Translations under genes and position numbers: made by a program | Assembly (NCBI GenBank): GCA_964511945.1 | Contig: CAZEHO010000007.1 | Span: 36,690-100,689 of the forward strand | Source of the DNA: CAZEHO01 sp964511945 | GTDB lineage: Bacteria; Actinomycetota; Acidimicrobiia; Spongiisociales; UBA11373 | Direction: 5' to 3' | DNA: 64,000 nucleotides | Shown: positions 16,338 to 25,093 of the stretch, piece after piece | Numbering within the stretch: the stretch's first letter is position 1 | Layout: every line of letters starts with the position of its first letter | The notes under the pieces: generated by a model | Told to the model about the DNA's origin: nothing | Databases searched by the model: none | What the model saw: the letters and a program-made list of their open reading frames with translations, nothing else

Positions 16338-17204
16338 ATGCCCCGGCGACTCGCGCTCGCGCTGCTCGCACTCATGCTCGTGCTCTCCGCTTGTGGTGAG
16401 GATGAGGGTCAGGAACCCGCTGCCGCAGGGTCTCCGCACCGGATCGTCTCCGCCTCGGCGACGCACACGGAGATCCTGTACGCGATCGGCGCCGGCGACG
16501 CGGTAATCGCGACCGACGATTTCTCCGACTACCCGGCTGCGGCACTCACGACGGAGAAGATCGACGCGTTCAACCTCAATGTCGAAGCGGTGGCGGCGCT
16601 CGATCCCGACCTCGTGGTGCTCAACTACGACCCGGGGGATGCCGTGGAGTCGTTGGAGACGCTTGGGATCCCGGTGCTGTTCTTCGTCACACCGGTCACT
16701 GTGGAGGAGGCGTACGACCAGATCGCCGCGATGGGTGAGGCAACCGGCCGCACGAGCGAGGCGAATGATCTCATCTCATCGATGAAGACTCGGATCGGGG
16801 AGATCGTCGCCGGGGTCGACCTGCCCGAGGACCTGCCGACCTTCTTCCACGAGGTTGACGGAACCCTCTACTCGGTGACCTCGGCGACGTTCCTCGGCAG
16901 TGTCTACGCCCTGTTCGGGCTGGTCAACATCGCCGATCCGGCAGACAACGACGGCTTCGGATACCCCCAGTTGTCGTCGGAGTACATCCTTTCGAGCGAC
17001 CCCGATTTCATCTTCCTGGGTGATGTCGCGTACGGCGAGAGCGCCGAGCGGGTCGCGCAGCGCCCCGGCTGGGACACACTCAGCGCGGTCGCTGCCGGGC
17101 GGGTGGTCGAGTTGGATTCGGACCTCGCATCACGCTGGGGCCCCCGACTCGTCGACTTCGTGGCATCGATCGCCGATGCCCTCTCGAGAGCCGGGACGCC
17201 GTGA
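16338..17204 (+). CDS. btuF: Cobalamin/corrinoid ABC transporter substrate-binding lipoprotein
   Basis: The 288-residue protein starts with a lipoprotein signal (MPRRLALALLALMLVLSAC, lipobox LSAC, lipidated Cys at about residue 19) and continues with a class III periplasmic binding fold of the BtuF/FepB type: the RIVSASATHTEILYAIGAGD opening and the later NVEAVAALDPDLVVLN strand are typical. As an actinobacterial lipoprotein it would be tethered outside the membrane. The riboswitch upstream and btuC and btuD downstream make cobalamin or another corrinoid the likely substrate. The ATG follows the riboswitch hairpin immediately. Its end overlaps btuC by four bases. Confidence 0.88.
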   Translation: MPRRLALALLALMLVLSACGEDEGQEPAAAGSPHRIVSASATHTEILYAIGAGDAVIATDDFSDYPAAALTTEKIDAFNLNVEAVAALDPDLVVLNYDPGDAVESLETLGIPVLFFVTPVTVEEAYDQIAAMGEATGRTSEANDLISSMKTRIGEIVAGVDLPEDLPTFFHEVDGTLYSVTSATFLGSVYALFGLVNIADPADNDGFGYPQLSSEYILSSDPDFIFLGDVAYGESAERVAQRPGWDTLSAVAAGRVVELDSDLASRWGPRLVDFVASIADALSRAGTP

Positions 17205-18238
17205 GCGCGGCAGTGCCCCGGCGTGTGACCCCCCTTGCGTTGGGTTCCGCCGCGGTGCTGCTCGCCGCCGCCTTTGTCGCCGGAGTGGCCATTGGACCGG
17301 CGACCATCAACCCTCTGGCGGTGATCGGGGAATTGCTGGACCGGCTCCCGCTGGTCTCGATCGACAGCAGCCTCGATGTTCGTGAGGCCGCCATCGTCTG
17401 GGATCTGCGAGCCCCCCGGACTGTGCTCGGCGGCCTGGTGGGTGCGGTGCTGGCCGTTGCCGGTGGTGCCTATCAGGGGGTGTTCCGCAACCCGCTGGCC
17501 GACCCGTATCTGCTCGGGGTTGCGGCCGGTGCCGGGCTTGGGGCGACGGTGGTCATCGTCTCCGCCGGAGCCGGGGCGGCCGCCGTCCCGCCGGCCGCCT
17601 TTGCCGGTGCAGTTGTCGCGGTGATCCTCACCTATGCGCTGGGTGTGGGCGCCGCCGGCCGGAGCAGCGGGGTCACCTTGATCCTTGCCGGTGTTGCGGT
17701 TGCGGCGTTCTTCACGGCAATCCAGACATTCATCCAGCAGCGCAACGCCGACACCGTACGAGAGGTCTACTCCTGGATCCTCGGCCGTCTTGGGGCTGCG
17801 GGGTGGAGCGATGTGCTCGTGTTGCTTCCATACGCCGTCGTGTCGATCGTGGTGCTCCTGATGCACCGGCGTTTGCTCGACGTGCTCGCGGTCGGCGAAG
17901 ACGAAGCGGAGACGCTCGGGGTTCATGCCGCCCGGGTCCGGCTGACCGTCGTTGCGGCCGCCACCTTGGGGACTGCGGCGGCCGTTGCAGTCAGCGGCCT
18001 CATCGGTTTTGTCGGCATTGTGGTTCCACACGCGATCCGACTGGTTGCGGGGGCGTCGTATCGGGTGATCCTGCCGCTCGCCGTGCTCGGCGGGGCCGCC
18101 TTTCTCATCCTCGCCGATCTGGCGGCACGGACCGCTCTGTCGCCGTCCGAGATCCCGATCGGGATCGTGACGGCATTCGTCGGAGGACCGTTCTTCGCCG
18201 TCGTGCTGTGGAACGCACGGAAAGGCGTCGGGGCATGA
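17201..18238 (+). CDS. btuC: Cobalamin/corrinoid ABC transporter permease (FecCD family)
   Basis: A permease of 345 residues with about ten membrane helices. The RAPRTVLGGLVGAVLAVAGG segment near residues 70–90 and QGVFRNPLADPYLLGVAAGA are hallmarks of the FecCD/BtuC family, as is GEDEAETLGV near the coupling helix that contacts the ATPase. Start is GTG 17201, overlapping the btuF stop (GTGA), and the stop overlaps btuD (ATGA). Regulated with btuF by the riboswitch. Confidence 0.92.
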   Translation: MSAAVPRRVTPLALGSAAVLLAAAFVAGVAIGPATINPLAVIGELLDRLPLVSIDSSLDVREAAIVWDLRAPRTVLGGLVGAVLAVAGGAYQGVFRNPLADPYLLGVAAGAGLGATVVIVSAGAGAAAVPPAAFAGAVVAVILTYALGVGAAGRSSGVTLILAGVAVAAFFTAIQTFIQQRNADTVREVYSWILGRLGAAGWSDVLVLLPYAVVSIVVLLMHRRLLDVLAVGEDEAETLGVHAARVRLTVVAAATLGTAAAVAVSGLIGFVGIVVPHAIRLVAGASYRVILPLAVLGGAAFLILADLAARTALSPSEIPIGIVTAFVGGPFFAVVLWNARKGVGA

Positions 18239-19011
18239 GCAGCTTCGAACTGCGCAGCGTCGTGGTCCGCTACAACGGGGACCGGGCCGTGGACGAGGTC
18301 TCCCTTGCGGTGTCGCCGGGGGAGTGGGTGGCGCTGATCGGTCCCAACGGCGCGGGGAAGAGCTCCTTGCTCAAGGCCGTCGCCGGCACGGTCCCGTGGT
18401 CCGGAGACATTGAATTCGACGGCGCGCCGGCCACCACGCTTCGCCACCGTGAGCGTGCCCGACTGGTAGCGGTGGTTCCGCAGCAGCCGATCCGGCCGGA
18501 CGGCATGACGGTGCTTGAGTACGTGCTCCTCGGCAGGACGCCGCACCTCGGGTACCTGGCGATGGAGTCGCAAGAAGATGTCGCCGCCGCCCATGCCGCC
18601 CTGACCCGTCTCGATGCCGGCGGCCTGGAGCAGCGTTCGCTGCATCGTCTTTCGGGCGGTGAATGGCAGCGGGTGGTCCTCGCCCGGGCGCTGGCGCAGG
18701 ATTCTCCCGTGCTGCTGCTCGATGAGCCGACTACCGCGCTGGACATCGGCCATCAGCAGCAGGTCCTCGAATTGGTTGACGGCTTGCGGGAGACCGGCGG
18801 AATTGCTGTGCTCTCGGCGGTTCACGACCTCACGCTTGCGGCGCAATACGCCGACCGCCTCGTGATGATGGATCGGGGCCGCATCATCACCGAAGGCCCG
18901 CCGGATAGGGTCCTGACGGCCGAAACCCTCGCGCGGTTCTCCGGAGCGAAGGTGCAGGTGATCACCGGTCCGGGTGGTGAGGTCGTGGTGGTGCCGAAGC
19001 GAGGCCCCTGA
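18235..19011 (+). CDS. btuD: Cobalamin/corrinoid ABC transporter ATP-binding protein
   Basis: The 258-residue ATPase has Walker A GPNGAGKSS near residues 36–44, signature LSGGEWQRV near 140–148 and Walker B VLLLDEPT near 159–166, and a switch histidine in SAVHDLTL. It energises the BtuCF importer. The start ATG 18235 overlaps the btuC stop; an open frame upstream lies inside btuC. It converges on the VIT gene with seven bases between stops. Confidence 0.93.
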   Translation: MSSFELRSVVVRYNGDRAVDEVSLAVSPGEWVALIGPNGAGKSSLLKAVAGTVPWSGDIEFDGAPATTLRHRERARLVAVVPQQPIRPDGMTVLEYVLLGRTPHLGYLAMESQEDVAAAHAALTRLDAGGLEQRSLHRLSGGEWQRVVLARALAQDSPVLLLDEPTTALDIGHQQQVLELVDGLRETGGIAVLSAVHDLTLAAQYADRLVMMDRGRIITEGPPDRVLTAETLARFSGAKVQVITGPGGEVVVVPKRGP

Positions 19012-19018
19012 TGCGTCA

Positions 19019-19741
19019 CTACGCGAAGCTGTCGTAGATCCGTCCGATGGCGTAGCTGAGCACCGCACCGCCGGCTGCGATCGCCATGTTCTCCAGACCG
19101 CTGTAGATCGGGTTCGTCCGGGTGGTCACGGTCTTGGCCACACCCACGGCGAAAAGCGCAATGCCGGAGGCGATCGCGGCTACCCAGAGTCCGGGGATGG
19201 TGTCGTCGATGAAGACGAACGGCAGGACCGAGGGGAGAGAACCGGCCAGAAAGAGCAGGCCGGAGAAGACGGCCGCCCTGATCGGGGAGCGGCGTTCCTC
19301 CTCTACGACTCCGAACTCCAGTGCCATCATGACCTTGAGGAAGGCCTCGTCGTCTTTGTCGAGTGATTCGACGATCTCCTCCACAAGGCGAGCCTCGAGG
19401 CCCATGTCCCCGAACATCTCCCGGATCTCGTCGCGCTCGACGTCGCGGTGGTACTTGAGGTGCTCCCGCTCGAGTTCCCTCTCGCCGTCGAAGACCTCCT
19501 CTTGCGACTTCGTGGCGACGTACTCCCCGGCGGCCATGCTGATCGCACCGGCCACCGACGCCGCCAGTGCCGCCAGCAACACCTCACGGCTGGCGAGTCC
19601 GCCACCGACGACACCCACCACCAGCAGGAAGATCGAAACGAGGCCGTCGTTGACCCCGAGGATGATGTCCCTCATGTATTGGCGCGTCGGGCCGACGTGT
19701 TCACGGTAAGGAACGTCATGGTCGGTGGAACCGGTGGTCAT
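19019..19741 (-). CDS. VIT1/CCC1 family Fe2+/Mn2+ transporter
   Basis: The 240-residue protein has the VIT layout: an N-terminal cytosolic stretch, helices 1–2 containing RDIILGVNDGLVSIFLLVVG (about residues 24–43), a long charged metal-binding helical region (about 80–150, rich in E, D, K and R, including EYVATKSQEE) and three C-terminal helices. Relatives move ferrous iron or manganese out of the cytosol. It stands alone, convergent with btuD and divergent from ppk2. Confidence 0.85.
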   Translation of the reverse strand: MTTGSTDHDVPYREHVGPTRQYMRDIILGVNDGLVSIFLLVVGVVGGGLASREVLLAALAASVAGAISMAAGEYVATKSQEEVFDGERELEREHLKYHRDVERDEIREMFGDMGLEARLVEEIVESLDKDDEAFLKVMMALEFGVVEEERRSPIRAAVFSGLLFLAGSLPSVLPFVFIDDTIPGLWVAAIASGIALFAVGVAKTVTTRTNPIYSGLENMAIAAGGAVLSYAIGRIYDSFA

Positions 19742-19833
19742 GACCGGGGAGTCTACGAAGCCCCGGCTTCGCCGAGCCGCACCGGATCGGCGTTCTCTAG
19801 GGTTGTGGGAGGTTTGCAGCCGGAGGATTCGTC

Positions 19834-20925
19834 ATGGCCGATGAGGAACACCACCAGGAAACGCCGGAACCGAATGGTGAGATCGACGCCGAGGCGATCG
19901 ATATCACGGTCGTCACAGAGGTGCCTGCCCCCGAGCCGGCTGCGGATGACGGTATTGAGGTCATGACCACCGTCGAGGTCGAGGCGGCCGTCGAGCCATC
20001 TCCAAAGGGCTCCAGGAAGCCAACGAAGAAGAAGGGGAAGAAGCGGATGATCAACGACATCGACGGCCTTCCCCGGCCGGAGCCGGTCACCCTCCCTTCC
20101 GGCATAGTGCTGGCTCCTCCGACCGAGGCCGATCGGCGCAAGAACGGCAAGCTGAAGACGGACTACTACGAAACGCAACTGGCCATCCTGCAGGTGGAAC
20201 TGGCGAAGCTCCAGGCCTGGATCAGGACCCAGGGACTCAAGGTCGTGGTGATCTTCGAAGGCCGGGATGCGGCCGGCAAGGGCGGTGTGATCAAGCGGAT
20301 CGCCGAGCGAACCAATCCCCGCATCGTCCGGATCGAGGCTCTCGGAACACCCACGGAACGTGAGAAGAGCCAGTGGTATTTCCAGCGGTACACGCCGGTA
20401 CTTCCGGCGGCGGGTGAGATGGTCCTCTTCGATCGCTCCTGGTACAACCGCGCCGGCGTCGAGCGGGTGATGGGCTTCTGCACCGATGATGAGTACTGGG
20501 AGTTCCTCCGCAGTTGTCCAGAGTTCGAACGGATGCTGGTTCGCTCCGGGATCAAGCTGATCAAGTTCTGGTTCTCGGTGAGCCAGGAGGAGCAGGAGCG
20601 GCGTTTCCAGGATCGGATGGAGGATCCGAAGAAGCGGTGGAAGCTCAGCGACATGGACTTGGAGTCCCGCATGATGTGGGAGGAGTACTCGAAGGCGAAG
20701 GATGAGAACTTCAAGTACACCGACATCAAGCAGGCGCCGTGGTTCGTGGTGCCGGCCGACGACAAGAAGGCTGCCCGGCTGAACTGCATCACCCACCTGC
20801 TGCTGGAGGTCCCATATAAGACGGTGGTGCGGGAGAAGATCGATCTGCCACCACGGGCCGACCTGCAGGCCACCTACGTGCGACCCCCGATCACCGATCA
20901 GACATTTGTCACCAGGGTCTATTGA
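19834..20925 (+). CDS. ppk2: Polyphosphate kinase 2 family protein
   Basis: PPK2 enzymes transfer phosphate between polyphosphate and nucleotides, usually making GTP or ATP from the diphosphate. The catalytic core (about residues 105–340 of 363) has Walker A FEGRDAAGKGG, the FDRSWYNRAGVERVMGF Walker B/lid region and the DPKKRWKLSDMDLESR lid segment. The N-terminal 70 residues are acidic and then lysine-rich, an extension beyond the core and probably disordered. The next gene begins inside its last codons (20-base overlap). Confidence 0.9.
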   Translation: MADEEHHQETPEPNGEIDAEAIDITVVTEVPAPEPAADDGIEVMTTVEVEAAVEPSPKGSRKPTKKKGKKRMINDIDGLPRPEPVTLPSGIVLAPPTEADRRKNGKLKTDYYETQLAILQVELAKLQAWIRTQGLKVVVIFEGRDAAGKGGVIKRIAERTNPRIVRIEALGTPTEREKSQWYFQRYTPVLPAAGEMVLFDRSWYNRAGVERVMGFCTDDEYWEFLRSCPEFERMLVRSGIKLIKFWFSVSQEEQERRFQDRMEDPKKRWKLSDMDLESRMMWEEYSKAKDENFKYTDIKQAPWFVVPADDKKAARLNCITHLLLEVPYKTVVREKIDLPPRADLQATYVRPPITDQTFVTRVY

Positions 20926-21877
20926 GCGATCCCCCGAACCGCTGCGTGTCGGGATCTCCGAATGCCTGTTGGGCCGTGCCGTTCGTCATGACGGCGGGAA
21001 CAAGCACGATCGGTTCCTGACCGACACGCTCGGCGAATGGGTGGAGTGGGTTCCGACCTGCCCCGAGGTGGAGATCGGCTTGGGGACGCCCCGGCCGCCG
21101 ATGCGGCTCATTGCGTCCGGGGCGGGCTCGCGGCTCATCGTTCACAAGACCGGCGAGGATCTCACCGAGCGGATGACGGCGTGGTCCGAGAAGAAGCTCG
21201 ACGGCTTCGGCGGCCTGGAGGGCTTCGTTCTGAAGAAGGATTCACCCTCGTGCGGCATGGAGCGCGTCCGTCTCTACCCCGAGGGTGAGAGTTCACCGAC
21301 CCGCCGGGGGCGCGGGATCTTCGCTGCGGCGCTGCTGGAGAGGTATCCGCTGCTCCCGGTCGAAGAGGAAGGGCGCCTTAACGACCCGGTGCTTCGGGAG
21401 AACTTCTTCGAGCGGGTCTTCGCCTACCGGCGCTGGCGCCGGTTTGTGGCGGGTGGCCCCGACCCGAAGGACCTGCAGGCGTTCCATGCCGATTCGAAGA
21501 TGACCCTGCTGGCGCACCATCCGAAGAAGTGCCGCGAGTTGGGGCGCCGCGTCGCCGCAGCTCGCAGGCAGGGATTCACCGGGACGCTGATCCGGTATGG
21601 GGAAGGGTTCATGGATGTGCTGCGCCACCGGGCGACGCGGCGCCGCAACACCAACGTGCTGCAGCATCTGGTCGGGCATCTCAAGCGGGAACTCGACGAC
21701 GGCGACCGGGGCGAACTCGGCGATGTGATCGAGGAGTACCGGCTCGGCAGGCTTCCGCTGATCGTGCCGATCACCCTGCTCCGCCACCACTTCCGGCGTC
21801 ACCGCACCGAGTGGGTGCTGAACCAGACCTACCTCAATCCGTATCCCGACGAGTTGATGTTGCGGAACCACGTCTGA
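20906..21877 (+). CDS. DUF523 and DUF1722 domain protein (YbgA-like)
   Basis: The 323-residue protein has an N-terminal DUF523 domain (about 12–160) with the cysteine motifs SECLLGRAVRHDGG, TCPEVEIGLGTPRPP and KKDSPSCGM, and a C-terminal DUF1722 domain (about 190–315) starting FFERVFAYRRWRRF. The cysteines suggest a metal or Fe-S site; in some bacteria DUF523 proteins relate to thio- or DNA-repair functions, but the role is not settled. The start used is TTG 20906, which overlaps ppk2; a later start is possible. Confidence 0.82.
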   Translation: MSPGSIERSPEPLRVGISECLLGRAVRHDGGNKHDRFLTDTLGEWVEWVPTCPEVEIGLGTPRPPMRLIASGAGSRLIVHKTGEDLTERMTAWSEKKLDGFGGLEGFVLKKDSPSCGMERVRLYPEGESSPTRRGRGIFAAALLERYPLLPVEEEGRLNDPVLRENFFERVFAYRRWRRFVAGGPDPKDLQAFHADSKMTLLAHHPKKCRELGRRVAAARRQGFTGTLIRYGEGFMDVLRHRATRRRNTNVLQHLVGHLKRELDDGDRGELGDVIEEYRLGRLPLIVPITLLRHHFRRHRTEWVLNQTYLNPYPDELMLRNHV

Positions 21878-21931
21878 CCGGCGGGTTCTCTCGCTGTGAT
21901 ACTTGAGTGGTAGCGACCGGGACGGCGGTGG

Positions 21932-22084
21932 ATGGATGCTGTCCGCAAGCCGATGGTCATGCTCCTGGTGCTGACGCTGCTCGGCAGCTGTGGGGACCCT
22001 CGAAGCCCTATCACCCGCTCTTCAATCCACTGGCATGGGGAGCAAGCGGGTCCTGATGGGTCGGGTGGGAGCCGGCCTTACTAA
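21932..22084 (+). CDS. Small lipoprotein (50 residues)
   Basis: This short frame begins MDAVRKPMVMLLVLTLLGSC, a compact lipoprotein signal with lipobox LGSC and the lipidated Cys at about residue 20. The remainder is a 30-residue hydrophilic tail ending in GGSRPY. No purine-rich ribosome site is obvious. It precedes the secreted M23 peptidase gene by 44 bases. It may be a real small lipoprotein or the 5' remnant of a longer one; no homolog is recognised. Confidence 0.4.
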   Translation: MDAVRKPMVMLLVLTLLGSCGDPRSPITRSSIHWHGEQAGPDGSGGSRPY

Positions 22085-22128
22085 CGTTATCGGAGGATCA
22101 CAAGGCGAAGAGACCGGCCCGGTCGATC

Positions 22129-22722
22129 ATGGCTCGACGTGCTGCCATCCTGCTGATGTTGCTGCTGATAGGCGTCGCCGCTCCGGCGGCGGCCACTGAG
22201 AGTGACGACTCCTGGACTCATTTCGAGCGGGGCCCACTCGACTTCGCCGAGCTCAGCCACTGGGTCGCCAACGTCTTCCCCGAGTCCTTCCTGGTGTGTC
22301 CCGTCGACGGTCCGGTCAGCTTCTCCGACACCTGGGCCGAGGCCCGCGCCTGGGGCCGCACCCACAAGGGAACCGACGTGGATGCCAGGCGAGGAACACC
22401 ACTCGTGGCGATCGAGCGGGGCATCATTCTGCAGACCGGGTGGCATTGGGCGGGAGGGTTCGGTGTTTATCTCTTCGGATCCAGGACGCACGATGTCTAC
22501 TACTACGCCCATCTTCAGTGGATCAATCCGCGGATCACCCGCGGGGCGACCGTTGAGGCCGGCGACCTGCTCGGGTGGGTCGGCTCGACCGGCAATGCCG
22601 AAATGCCGCACCTCCACTTCGGATGGATGCCGGACCACGGGTGGGATTGGATCAAGCTCGGCTTGATGGAGAACCCGTATCAGTTGCTGTCGGTGGTATG
22701 CGCGTCAACCCGCCAGGGCTGA
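22129..22722 (+). CDS. Secreted M23 family metallopeptidase
   Basis: The 197-residue protein has a signal peptide (residues 1–22, cleavage near AAA-TES) and a LytM-type domain with the zinc motif THKGTDVDA (H-x-x-x-D, about residues 83–91) and the second zinc/catalytic element HLHFG near residues 163–167. Members cut peptidoglycan cross-links or act as amidase activators. Only the single catalytic domain is present, without SH3, LysM or coiled-coil parts. Its end overlaps the convergent membrane protein gene by 18 bases. Confidence 0.88.
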   Translation: MARRAAILLMLLLIGVAAPAAATESDDSWTHFERGPLDFAELSHWVANVFPESFLVCPVDGPVSFSDTWAEARAWGRTHKGTDVDARRGTPLVAIERGIILQTGWHWAGGFGVYLFGSRTHDVYYYAHLQWINPRITRGATVEAGDLLGWVGSTGNAEMPHLHFGWMPDHGWDWIKLGLMENPYQLLSVVCASTRQG

Positions 22723-23349
22723 CACCGCAAACACCAGTCCGATCCCGGCGGCCAGTGCGGCTGCGCTGAGCCCGGCCATCGTGCGGAACGCCCCCGGAGA
22801 GACCTTGTCACTGTGGAGGGCGTGGATCGCAGCCATCATCCCCATGCCGATGCACAGGGAGACGGCGATGGCTGCGACCGCGGCCAGGATCCCGAGCGGC
22901 GAGGTCACCGATCCACCCTGCAGGATGACTCGGTACACGGCGGCTGCTCCGAGTGTCTCGGCGGCACAGAGTGCTGCATTGAAGGCGACCTTGGTCGGGT
23001 GACGGCGATGAAGCCCGTCCGCAGTCGCGGTGGCGATGAGACGGCCGGCAAGGACCACCAGGGGCGATGCAAATGCCAGGCCAAAGACCAGTACGGCGTC
23101 CGCCGGGAAGAAGATGTCGCTGAAGCTGCGAGCAGGTCGTGTGACGGCGACGACCTCAATCGCAAGGCCCGCGAGCAGGATGATCAGCAGTCCGGCGCTG
23201 AACGACGCCTCAGGCGCCGGGAGGGCATCGACGGCGAGCCCCGGCAGGCAGGTGAGACCGATCGGTGCGGCGAGCATCCAGAGCGCGCCGGACCTGAAGG
23301 CCGGGGCCTCCAGGGTCGAACCACTCTTGGTTGTCGTCGGCGCCGTCAT
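22705..23349 (-). CDS. Polytopic membrane protein of unknown function
   Basis: A 214-residue protein with about six hydrophobic helices and no soluble domain. The sequence resembles the membrane-sensor halves found in front of GGDEF, EAL or HD-GYP output domains, with a hydrophobic core, RLIATATADGLHRRHPTKVAFN and paired helices, but no output domain follows. It may be a stand-alone relic of such a sensor. This comparison is by general look only; function unknown. Confidence 0.6.
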   Translation of the reverse strand: MTAPTTTKSGSTLEAPAFRSGALWMLAAPIGLTCLPGLAVDALPAPEASFSAGLLIILLAGLAIEVVAVTRPARSFSDIFFPADAVLVFGLAFASPLVVLAGRLIATATADGLHRRHPTKVAFNAALCAAETLGAAAVYRVILQGGSVTSPLGILAAVAAIAVSLCIGMGMMAAIHALHSDKVSPGAFRTMAGLSAAALAAGIGLVFAVSALAG

Positions 23350-23442
23350 GGTCGTCGCTCCTGCCGTCGGGGAGGACGCTCACATGTGGCATCGACGGCA
23401 GCGGCACCGGATCTGCTCGCCATTATCCGATGCACGAACGGA

Positions 23443-24030
23443 CTAGTCAGTCGAGTGCCGGTTCTGCATAGCCCGCTCCATGGCCTGGAGCGAGGCGGCT
23501 GCGAAGCGCGCCTGGACCCGGCGGGCGACAGGAGGGATCATCCGGGCCAGTGGATGGCGCAGCTGTGAGTATGCGGTGATCCGATAGCGGACGGTCCCAT
23601 CGGTTTCGAGCACCACTTCGAACCGCTCCTCACCGGAGGCCGCATGTCCCTCGACGGTGCCGTACGCAAGCCCGGAGATCCTCGGCTCGTCGATGACCTG
23701 CACGACCCGTGTTGGGTTGAGGGTCCACAGGCCGCCGCTGCGCGCTGCGACGACCACGGTCAGGCCGGGCCGGATCACCGGCGCATCGGGGTAGACCCGA
23801 ACCCATGGGATATCGAACATCGACCACGATCGAATCGCGGTGGCCGCCTGCTCGAAGGCGGAGTCGCCGCGGCCGAGTTCGACGCTTCGCCGCGACACCC
23901 GGTAGCGATCGGGAACCGGCCCCGCCGTCATCCCGATGGGCTGATACGACAGCGGCTTCCGTTCTGCTCGTTCGAGGAAGCGGTCGAGATGCCCCCTGCC
24001 GGGCTTGGTCAGCCGCACACCAGAGGTCAT
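23443..24030 (-). CDS. DUF1990 family protein
   Basis: A 195-residue protein that fits DUF1990: an N-terminal hydrophilic segment, then a beta-rich START/SRPBCC-like domain with GRGDSAFEQAATAIRSW, FDIPWVRVYPDAPVI and RYRITAYSQLRHPLARMIPP (about residue 148 on), the family signature. The ATG 24030 is preferred over the longer open frame because it starts directly at the conserved region and overlaps the surE stop by four bases (ATGA). Function unknown; plausibly lipid or small-ligand binding. Confidence 0.78.
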   Translation of the reverse strand: MTSGVRLTKPGRGHLDRFLERAERKPLSYQPIGMTAGPVPDRYRVSRRSVELGRGDSAFEQAATAIRSWSMFDIPWVRVYPDAPVIRPGLTVVVAARSGGLWTLNPTRVVQVIDEPRISGLAYGTVEGHAASGEERFEVVLETDGTVRYRITAYSQLRHPLARMIPPVARRVQARFAAASLQAMERAMQNRHSTD

Positions 24031-24842
24031 CCAGATCCCTCGAATGCGGCTTGAAGCTCGTCGGGGAATCCACCCGTCCCGGTGCCGCGAACGGCGCTGA
24101 TCGAGATGAGGCCGGCGTCGGCAGCTTCCAGATCGGTGTTCTGCAGCGGGCCCTGTGGCACCAGGCCTCCGCCGTATGCATGCCGGTACCGACCCGGCTC
24201 CACTTCCCGGAAGAGCTGCTCGTAACCGACCCCGGCGACCGTCGTCACTACCCGTCTCGTCCCGGGACCGGCCGTATCGGGGAGGTTTGCACTGAGGACC
24301 GCCCCTGTGGGCGCCATCGCGAAGTGAACGGCGGCCAGGTCTGCGGCGACGGCGGCCAGCCGTTCCCACATCTCCAGCGAATCCGGCGTTTCGGCCCAGG
24401 GCCGCCACTCCTCCCAGGGCCTCGTCGATCCGGCCGAGAACGCGATGCCGTCCACCCCGCACAGCGCCCCTTCGAGCACGGCCCCGATCGTTCCGCTCGA
24501 TTGGATGTAGGCGGCCCCGTGGTTGTACCCGTAGTTGATGCCTGCGACCACGAGGCGGGGTGGGCTCTCGAATAGGTTGTTGATGCCGAGCTGGGTGCAA
24601 TCGGCCGGATACCCCGAACAGGAGTAGATGGCTAGACCATCGTGCTCAATTGATCGAACCTCGATATCTCCGAAGCGCGTGATGGCTTTGCCGACCCACG
24701 AGCGCTCGGTTTCGGGCACGACGATGCGGACCGGGGCGATGTCGGAGATCGCACGGGCCAGCGCGGGGAGGCCGGTGGCATAGACCCCGTCATCGTTGGT
24801 GAGCAGAATCCAGTCCGTCACTTGAAGCACTGTAGGCATCAC
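24027..24842 (-). CDS. surE: 5'/3'-nucleotidase SurE
   Basis: SurE is a metal-dependent nucleoside monophosphate phosphatase. The 271-residue product has the N-terminal metal motif ILLTNDDG (about residues 12–19), the following GLPALARAI helix, conserved SGYPADCTQLGI and GINYGYNHG (metal-binding Asn, about 100–108), all in family order. The start is uncertain: GTG 24842, ATG 24839 or GTG 24821, the last giving the usual very short N-terminus. The protein is a little longer at the C-terminus than the E. coli one. It is coupled to the DUF1990 gene. Confidence 0.9.
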   Translation of the reverse strand: MMPTVLQVTDWILLTNDDGVYATGLPALARAISDIAPVRIVVPETERSWVGKAITRFGDIEVRSIEHDGLAIYSCSGYPADCTQLGINNLFESPPRLVVAGINYGYNHGAAYIQSSGTIGAVLEGALCGVDGIAFSAGSTRPWEEWRPWAETPDSLEMWERLAAVAADLAAVHFAMAPTGAVLSANLPDTAGPGTRRVVTTVAGVGYEQLFREVEPGRYRHAYGGGLVPQGPLQNTDLEAADAGLISISAVRGTGTGGFPDELQAAFEGSG

Positions 24843-25093
24843 CGGAGTGCTGCCCGGCGGTGGGACCTTCGGCTCCTGTGACTGTCGGGCGTCCGGGTCA
24901 GGCCGGCGGGATGGCTGTCTCCACCCCTCACCGGAAACGATTCAGGCCCCTGTCGTACGCAGGTGGCGATCCACATCAGAGCGGGCCAGCGACTCTCTGC
25001 TGGCCGATCCCTTGGGGAACCACCTGGTGATGATCCCGGGCCGGCACGCGGCGCGGCTACGGCGCTGCTTCGACTTCATTGTGGGCTGAGGCG

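Noticed and set aside
24847..25089. Plus-strand open frame of 80 codons with a C-terminal LADPLGNHLVMIPG stretch
   Set aside because: The frame has no ribosome site at a workable distance from its GTG, a cysteine/arginine-rich N-terminus typical of non-coding frames, and no recognised family. It fills the 251-base spacer between surE and the amidohydrolase, which otherwise shows nothing.
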